This document shows, one piece after another, positions 48,488-52,866 of a stretch of DNA of 52,866 nt. How positions within the stretch are numbered: the stretch's first letter is position 1; every line of letters starts with the position of its first letter. Location of the stretch: positions 1 through 52,866 of the forward strand of contig CAZTCD010000013.1 of NCBI GenBank assembly GCA_964612065.1, written 5' to 3'. Below the pieces are notes generated by a model. That model ran no database searches. It had not been told where the DNA came from and saw nothing but the letters and a program-made list of their open reading frames with translations. The DNA comes from JAKFYM01 sp964612065. GTDB lineage: Bacteria; Bdellovibrionota; UBA1018; CAIPTA01. Position numbers and translations under genes: made by a program.

Positions 48488-49279
48488 ATGAGATTCGCTC
48501 TAACTGCCGCGGTGTTCGCGTTTCTGTGCGCCATGCAAAGCGCCTTGGCCGCCAAAACTCCACCTAAAAGCCTTCCTTCCGGCGTGAAAAGGCCCAGCCA
48601 GGCTCAAAAAACCTATGCCCCGCCTGTAATGAACGCCCAGCGCCCCAAGGCCGCCAGCCCGGTGGAAGTGGAAAGCGCCTTCGAGCAAGGCTCGGAATCA
48701 GCCGCCGTACAGGAAGAGCCCGAAGCAGAGCTGCCGGAAGCTCCCGCCGGCAACGCTTTGCCCGCCCCTGCCGTGGCCACGCGAAAGCCCCTGGTGGTGA
48801 AAAAGAAGGAAGTGGAGATCGAGGAAGATGAGGACGGCGAGGTGGAGATCGAAGCCAAGATCAAGCTCGAGCCGGCCCCGCGCTCCAAAGCCGCGCCCAA
48901 ACGCCCCCTGGCCGACGATGACTATGTATTCACCGATGAAGAGCTCGGCATCGCTTCTTATATGAAAACGGAATCCAGGCCGGAGCCTGTAGAAGAGCAG
49001 AATCCAGGCCAAAAGCCTGCGGCCCCTGCCGATGAGCTTCCCCTCGTGGATCTGCCCGCCCCGCTCGACGGCTATTCCCCTGAATACCAGGAAAGCAAGC
49101 TGGAGGAGTCCCTCCCGGAGACGGAAGGCAACCCTGCCGATACCGCCGAGAACGAATCCACGATGGTGGCCGAATCCAAGCCGCCCGGCTCGCTGGAGTT
49201 CGACATGGACACCGTGGGCATGCTCTCCGACTCCCTGGAGCCCACAGGGGAAGTAAGAGAGCTCGCCAAGCGAAAGTAG
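48488..49279 (+). CDS. Exported disordered, acidic protein
   Basis: 263 residues. Signal peptide MRFALTAAVFAFLCAMQSALA. The rest is Pro/Glu/Ala/Lys-rich and probably disordered: a basic first part (KTPPKSLPSGVKRPSQAQK), then strongly acidic stretches (VEIEEDEDGEVEIEAKIK) and a tail SLEFDMDTVGMLSDSLEP. No cysteine after the signal peptide and no recognised domain. The start at 48488 is fixed by the SD and signal peptide. Its long upstream region suggests regulated expression. Confidence 0.8.
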   Translation: MRFALTAAVFAFLCAMQSALAAKTPPKSLPSGVKRPSQAQKTYAPPVMNAQRPKAASPVEVESAFEQGSESAAVQEEPEAELPEAPAGNALPAPAVATRKPLVVKKKEVEIEEDEDGEVEIEAKIKLEPAPRSKAAPKRPLADDDYVFTDEELGIASYMKTESRPEPVEEQNPGQKPAAPADELPLVDLPAPLDGYSPEYQESKLEESLPETEGNPADTAENESTMVAESKPPGSLEFDMDTVGMLSDSLEPTGEVRELAKRK

Positions 49280-49315
49280 GCCCTAAAGGACCACAGGCTT
49301 GCTAAGATCGGGCCT

Positions 49316-50179
49316 ATGAGCCCGCCTCCCTTTCACCTGCATCGCAGCCCGAGCGGCCTGGAGCTCGCCTACACCCTTCATGGAAGCGGCCCGCGCCGGG
49401 CGATCTTCCTTCACGGGCACCCCGGCTCCCGCCACCAGGCCGCCTTCCTGGAGCCCTATCTAAACGCCCATTCCCTGACCGTGCTCTCCTTCGATCGTCC
49501 CGGCTACGGAAACTCCTCCCCGGAACGCCTCCGCCCGAATCCCCTGCATCTCGCCGCCGAAATGGGCTCCCTGGCCGATGCTGCCGGCTTTGACCGCTTT
49601 CATCTGATCGCCGTTTCGGGCGGGGCCCCCTACGCGATCAACGCCCTTCCCTCCCTCGGCTCACGCGTGATTTCCGCCCAGATTGTATGCGGGCTGGGCC
49701 CCCTGCGAGACCCCGAATGCAGAGCCCATTTCCCCCTGGCCTTGCTCCTCGTAATGCAGCTGGCCCTGCATACCCCCTCCCCCCTGCTGCACAGCCTGGT
49801 GCAGATACAGCTGAAGCGTCTCAGGAGAGGAGCCGGAAAACGCCCTCCTTTTTTATCTCCGGCGGATTTCGAGCTCCTGGCCGCCCCGGAAGTGAGGTCC
49901 AGGCTTTGGGAAAGCCTGGAAGCGGCTTTCCGGCAGGGCGTGGAAGGATCGAAACGCGACCTGAAGGCCTTTCTTTCCCCCTGGGAGGCAAAGCTCGCCC
50001 CCCTTTCCTGCCCGGTAACCTTTCACCATGGGCTGGACGATCGCCTGGTACCCTGGCAGTTTTCGCAGATCCTGGCCTCCCGCATTCCAAAGGCAACCTT
50101 CGTTCCCTATGAGAACGAAGGCCACTACACCCTTCCCCTGCGAAGAACCCGGGAGATCCTGGAAGCCATTCCGCAGTAG
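49316..50179 (+). CDS. Alpha/beta-hydrolase
   Basis: 287 residues. Oxyanion-hole motif FLHGHPGSRHQ, nucleophile elbow AVSGGAPYA (G-x-S-x-G variant V-S-G-G), acid HGLDDRLVP and catalytic His NEGHYTLPL: the full triad. No signal peptide; cytosolic esterase or epoxide-hydrolase-like enzyme of unknown substrate. ATG at 49316 has TAAGAT 7 nt upstream and no SD, so it is a leaderless candidate. Confidence 0.9.
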   Translation: MSPPPFHLHRSPSGLELAYTLHGSGPRRAIFLHGHPGSRHQAAFLEPYLNAHSLTVLSFDRPGYGNSSPERLRPNPLHLAAEMGSLADAAGFDRFHLIAVSGGAPYAINALPSLGSRVISAQIVCGLGPLRDPECRAHFPLALLLVMQLALHTPSPLLHSLVQIQLKRLRRGAGKRPPFLSPADFELLAAPEVRSRLWESLEAAFRQGVEGSKRDLKAFLSPWEAKLAPLSCPVTFHHGLDDRLVPWQFSQILASRIPKATFVPYENEGHYTLPLRRTREILEAIPQ

Positions 50180-50190
50180 CGGCTCTCTCA

Positions 50191-50230
50191 AAAAAAATCC
50201 CCGCAGGCCTCGCAGGCAGCGGGGATTTTC
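50191..50230. terminator. Bidirectional intrinsic terminator
   Basis: AAAATCCCCGC (50194-50204) and GCGGGGATTTT (50219-50229), with A and T tracts on both sides. It serves the hydrolase gene and the convergent beta-barrel gene. Confidence 0.9.
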
Positions 50231-50247
50231 AATGATTCCTGATCCGC

Positions 50248-50706
50248 TTAGAACAAGTAGTGGATGCTCAGGCCGAGCAGCTCGCCGATCGGCTTCATGC
50301 GGAAGTTTTTCGCGGCCTGGGTGTGCACGTACATCGGGCCACCGTCCACCGAGAGCATCATTTTTTCGAACAACGTAAAATGCGCTCCGGCTGCGCCTAC
50401 GATCGAAAAGGCGAAATCGCCGCCTACGGTGCCTAGCGAGGCGAGAGGGCCCACGTGAAAGCCCGTGGCACGGGTTCCGATCACGGTGAATTTATATCCG
50501 CCGCCCGCACCAAAATCGAATTTGCCTTTTGTCTGATGCACGCCGAGGAAGGTGTGGATCCAATCATTGCCGGTGGAAAAAATCGCGGAAAGGCTTTGGC
50601 CGCCCGAGATCGTGGTGGTATCGGCCATGCCGAGACCGATAGTGGCGTGGGCCGAGGGGGTGCTGAGAGCTACGGACAACAAAAGAGCGGCGAATAGTTT
50701 TTTCAT
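50248..50706 (-). CDS. Small outer-membrane beta-barrel-like protein
   Basis: 152 residues. Signal peptide MKKLFAALLLSVALSTPSAHA, then ATIGLG. The mature part shows alternating strands with Gly and aromatic residues (KFDFGAGGGYKFTVIG, GDFAFSIVGAAGAHFTLF) and a C-terminal LGLSIHYLF ending in Phe, the outer-membrane insertion signal. It may be an eight-stranded barrel. SD AGGAAG upstream. The 152 bp before it (50707-50858) hold nothing I can identify. Confidence 0.82.
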   Translation of the reverse strand: MKKLFAALLLSVALSTPSAHATIGLGMADTTTISGGQSLSAIFSTGNDWIHTFLGVHQTKGKFDFGAGGGYKFTVIGTRATGFHVGPLASLGTVGGDFAFSIVGAAGAHFTLFEKMMLSVDGGPMYVHTQAAKNFRMKPIGELLGLSIHYLF

Positions 50707-50858
50707 TCCATCTTCCTATGCAGGTAAAAAAGGGATCACGATTTTTCGTTCGGCCTACGCACTTACCTAGGCAGTTGCACCCAAGTCAACAAGCCAAACG
50801 CCAACGCACCGCGATTGCCGCAAAAAAGCAGATTGACGCAATCAGCCTGCAAGCCGCA

Positions 50859-51704
50859 TTAGAGCGGTCTGGGGAAAAGTACCACGCGCTCACGCTGTTC
50901 TTTCGTAAGCCGCCTTTGCAGAATCTGCTCGAGATAGGCAGAGGTGTAGCGCACGGATGCATGAATCAGAACGATCTTTTCGTTCTGCAGGCGGGGAAGC
51001 GCATCGATCACTTCGTCGAGGTGGATGTGGCCCCAGCGGCGGGCGTGCTCCACGGGCTTATCGTTGTCCCAGAAGGTGGCTTCCACAAATAGAATCTTGG
51101 CTCGCGCGATCTCGGGATCGGAGGAAAGGAACTCGATCTGCGTGTCTCCCGTGAAAGCCACCACGGGCTCGAGCACGGATTCATTGAGCTCTTCGCCCGC
51201 GCCCTTGGCCCGGAGAATCTCCTCCCGGCTGGCGCCGGCGAATTCCGCCCGGAGCTTTTTCCGTTTTTGAAAAAGAAGATAGCCCTGGCTCGGCACCCGG
51301 TGAGGCGTGGCGAAGGGGCGGGCACAGTAGGATTTATCGAGATCGATCAGCTCGCCGGGGCGGGCGGTGCGGATCTGGAATTTGTAGTTGAAATCATCCA
51401 CGCCCTGCCAGAGGCGGAGAATTTCCAGCAAAGGATCATGGAGAGCTTCCGGCACCCAGAAGGTGGCGTTCTCCTGGCTGTTCATGTTTTTCTGGGAAAT
51501 GAGATAAGGGATGCCCGCCGCGTGATCCAGATGCCCGTGGGTGATCAGGATGTTTTTGGCCGGAAGCTGGAACGGCAGTCCCTGCCCCACATCGAAGCAA
51601 ACCGAAGCGGTTTTGCAGTAGATGGAGGTGGTGATGCCGGCCAGGGTATAGCCCTGAAAGATCCAATCACCATGCGTCCACCGAAATCCTTCCGCCAGCG
51701 ACAT
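50859..51704 (-). CDS. RNase-Z-like metallo-beta-lactamase-fold hydrolase
   Basis: 281 residues. Metal motif ITHGHLDHAAG (H-x-H-x-D-H), then a His in ATPHRV, the Asp of AFTGDTQIE and the His of GHIHLDE, in the order found in RNase Z relatives. It lacks the exosite arm I would expect in canonical RNase Z, so it may be a tRNase-Z paralogue or another phosphodiesterase. Third gene of an operon, 2 bp after sugE. Confidence 0.83.
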   Translation of the reverse strand: MSLAEGFRWTHGDWIFQGYTLAGITTSIYCKTASVCFDVGQGLPFQLPAKNILITHGHLDHAAGIPYLISQKNMNSQENATFWVPEALHDPLLEILRLWQGVDDFNYKFQIRTARPGELIDLDKSYCARPFATPHRVPSQGYLLFQKRKKLRAEFAGASREEILRAKGAGEELNESVLEPVVAFTGDTQIEFLSSDPEIARAKILFVEATFWDNDKPVEHARRWGHIHLDEVIDALPRLQNEKIVLIHASVRYTSAYLEQILQRRLTKEQRERVVLFPRPL

Positions 51705-51706
51705 GC

Positions 51707-52036
51707 CTACCCCGGATGGCTCGTAAGCTTCAGGCCCACAATGGACACCAGAAGAAGCGCGAGAAAGAACAAGCGCGAAGGACTACTGGCCTCACCGAAC
51801 AGAAAAATTCCCAGCAGAGCGGCTCCCGCCGCGCCTATCCCTACCCATACGGCATAAGCGGTGCCGATCGGAATGCTGATCGCAGCGCGGGAAAGAAGAT
51901 AAAGAGAAATCACGATGGCCGCAAAGGTGAGCACACTGGGCCAGGGCCGGGTGAATCCTTCGGTGTATTTCAGGCCGATAGCCCACGCGGTCTCGAGGAG
52001 ACCGGCCACCAAAAGGAGGATCCAGGCAGTTTGCAT
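51707..52036 (-). CDS. sugE: SMR-family exporter (SugE/Gdx type)
   Basis: 109 residues, four transmembrane segments. The conserved Glu in LLVAGLLETAWAIGLKYTEG and the GLKYTEGFTRPWPS stretch place it in the SugE/Gdx group, which exports guanidinium or quaternary amines. It works as an antiparallel dimer in the inner membrane. It starts 3 bp after the zinc-ribbon gene and ends 2 bp before the RNase-Z-like gene. No guanidine riboswitch is evident upstream. Confidence 0.93.
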   Translation of the reverse strand: MQTAWILLLVAGLLETAWAIGLKYTEGFTRPWPSVLTFAAIVISLYLLSRAAISIPIGTAYAVWVGIGAAGAALLGIFLFGEASSPSRLFFLALLLVSIVGLKLTSHPG

Positions 52037-52039
52037 GAA

Positions 52040-52240
52040 TTAACGAAGCGGAATGGCCCGCTGGTATTTCTTGGGAGAAACTTCTCTCTCGCAATCCTTG
52101 CAGAGAAAAACCTGGGTTTCGCGCGACTTGTCGGCGAAAAACCAATCTCCGTTCTTTGGAAGACAGGGTCTGCGGCACCCAAAGCAGGTACGCTGGTTCT
52201 TTCCTGAACGTGTGGTCTTGGCGCTTGCGGACTGATTCAT
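52040..52240 (-). CDS. Small zinc-ribbon protein
   Basis: 66 residues. Cysteines in TCFGCRRPC and FLCKDCERE give a C-x2-C...C-x2-C pattern that should bind zinc. Basic N-terminus (SASAKTTRSGKNQR). SD AGGGGGG, 4 nt before the ATG. First gene of the operon with sugE and the RNase-Z-like gene. Promoter and hairpin upstream. Function unknown. Confidence 0.75.
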   Translation of the reverse strand: MNQSASAKTTRSGKNQRTCFGCRRPCLPKNGDWFFADKSRETQVFLCKDCEREVSPKKYQRAIPLR

Positions 52241-52251
52241 AGTTCCCCCCT

Positions 52252-52273
52252 AGGCACGAATCCTTTCGTGCCT
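52252..52273 (-). promoter_or_regulatory. Hairpin just upstream of the SD
   Basis: AGGCACGA and TCGTGCCT form a perfect 8-bp stem with a 6-nt loop, at or near the start of the mRNA of the zinc-ribbon operon. The SD follows the stem and is not inside it. It may be a protein-binding site or a stabiliser. Confidence 0.45.
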
Positions 52274-52277
52274 GGAA

Positions 52278-52305
52278 ATCGTAACACGCTTGCGTGAAAA
52301 GGCAA
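52278..52305 (-). promoter_or_regulatory. Promoter of the zinc-ribbon/sugE operon
   Basis: On the minus strand TTGCCT (52305-52300), 16-bp spacer, TACGAT (52283-52278). The spacer contains the palindrome CACGC-TT-GCGTG, a possible operator. Confidence 0.6.
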
Positions 52306-52344
52306 CGTATCCCTTCTTACTCGAGGAATTCGCCTGAAAGGCAC

Positions 52345-52375
52345 GAAAAAGCCCCCGCCGAAAAGGGCGAGGGCT
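52345..52375 (-). terminator. Intrinsic terminator of the DsbA-family gene
   Basis: On the minus strand AGCCCTCGCC pairs with GGCGGGGGCT (one mismatch), then five Ts. Confidence 0.8.
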
Positions 52376-52398
52376 CTATTTCCACGGACAATGAATGC

Positions 52399-52866
52399 TT
52401 ACTTCGACTCTGCGAGCTTCTTGTCGATGATCTCTTTGAAGGTTTCAAAGGGATAAGCGCCGCGCACGCTCACACCGGCCACGATGAAGCCAGGAGTTCC
52501 GGAAATTCCGTATTTCTCCGCTTCAGCCATATCCGCCTCGATCCGGGCTTTCACTTTCTCGCTGTCCATATCCCGCTTCATGCGGCCTACATCGGCACCC
52601 ACTTTGGCGGCCATAGCATCGAGAAACTTCTCACCACCCTGGTTGAGCTTGCGCTGGTTCATGAAAATTTCATCATGAAACTTGTACGCCTTCTCGGCAC
52701 TCTGAAGCGCGATGGCTTCGAAGCGCTGCGATGCGGGCATCGCGAGCGGGTGCATCGGAAGAGGAAGGTTCTTGAAAAGGAAGCGAACCTTGCCGGGATA
52801 GGCCTTCATGATCTGCTGCACCACCTTGAAGCCGCGCTCACAGAAGGGGCATTGAAAATCAGAGTA
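52399..52866 (-). CDS. DsbA-family thiol oxidoreductase (5' end outside the window)
   Basis: 155 residues visible; the frame is open to the last base, so the start is beyond the window. The active site SDFQCPFC is only a few residues from the cut. Then VVQQIMKAYPGKVRFLFKNL, the cis-Pro segment GISGTPGFIVAG and a helical insertion, as in DsbA/DsbG-like and thioredoxin_4 proteins. It should oxidise or isomerise disulfides in the periplasm; the signal peptide would be upstream. The many cysteine-containing exported proteins here are possible clients. Confidence 0.9.
   Translation of the reverse strand, partial: YSDFQCPFCERGFKVVQQIMKAYPGKVRFLFKNLPLPMHPLAMPASQRFEAIALQSAEKAYKFHDEIFMNQRKLNQGGEKFLDAMAAKVGADVGRMKRDMDSEKVKARIEADMAEAEKYGISGTPGFIVAGVSVRGAYPFETFKEIIDKKLAESK

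Overview
The window is 52.9 kb of gene-dense, fairly GC-rich DNA from a Gram-negative bacterium. One 10-N run (651-660) shows it is a scaffolded draft. The Gram-negative call rests on a lipobox lipoprotein, two probable outer-membrane beta-barrels, a Tat-signal protein, an RND exporter and a CPFC thiol oxidoreductase. The many exported hypothetical proteins, the VLGQPD-type NHL propeller and the AgmX/TonB-like C-terminus suggest a deltaproteobacterial or Bdellovibrionota-type organism. That placement is inference; no rRNA, tRNA or other taxonomic marker is present. I see no insertion sequence, integrase, phage gene, CRISPR array or tRNA.

Layout. 1-2285: a large exported coiled-coil protein with a Gly/Pro-rich hinge, cut by the window edge and by the assembly gap. 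2510-5320: a stand-alone receiver domain, a methyltransferase, a SUI1/YciH translation factor, a lipoprotein and two small proteins. 5382-7681: alkylation repair (Ada-AlkA fusion, then Ogt overlapping by 4 bp), then thioredoxin. 8219-12437 (minus): an operon of an EamA transporter, betaine aldehyde dehydrogenase, choline dehydrogenase and a small DUF5522-type protein, that is, choline to glycine betaine. 12505-23483: mostly exported proteins of unknown function, with a GNAT acetyltransferase, a glutamine amidotransferase, a lytic-transglycosylase-like protein and an M28 peptidase. 23480-25900 (minus): an XPD/DinG-type Fe-S helicase with an intact RecB-type nuclease domain, translationally coupled to an exported protein. 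26079-34234: exported proteins, including an LpoB-like protein, an M14 carboxypeptidase, a Tat-exported propeller, an NHL propeller and a GPGRPG-repeat protein. 34684-41985: CHAD, HutD/Ves, an exported tyrosine phosphatase, a J-domain membrane protein, Nudix, S4, a FAD-dependent dehydrogenase (COG2509 type) and a 41-residue exported peptide. 42174-47740: an outer-membrane protein convergent with a 1285-residue RND exporter that carries a large extra periplasmic domain. 48488-52866: a disordered exported protein, an alpha/beta hydrolase, a small beta-barrel, a zinc-ribbon/SugE/RNase-Z-like operon, and the C-terminal part of a DsbA-family protein.

Expression signals fall into two sets. Many exported-protein genes have a Shine-Dalgarno (SD) sequence. 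In several of these the SD lies in the 3' arm of a perfect or near-perfect hairpin (22885-22910, 31038-31064, 41993-42013, and more weakly 28482-28499 and 39615-39651). A second set, mostly cytosolic enzymes, has no SD but a TAnnnT-like -10 hexamer 5-7 nt before the start codon, as expected for leaderless mRNAs. Two intergenic regions (36338-36600 on the minus strand and 34296-34506) combine strong hairpins with intrinsic terminators and are candidates for unannotated RNAs. Two four-cysteine exported paralogues (22457-22882 and 39658-40146) share cysteine spacing, promoter geometry and an SD hairpin; with the SD-hairpin theme they are the most promising undescribed biology here.
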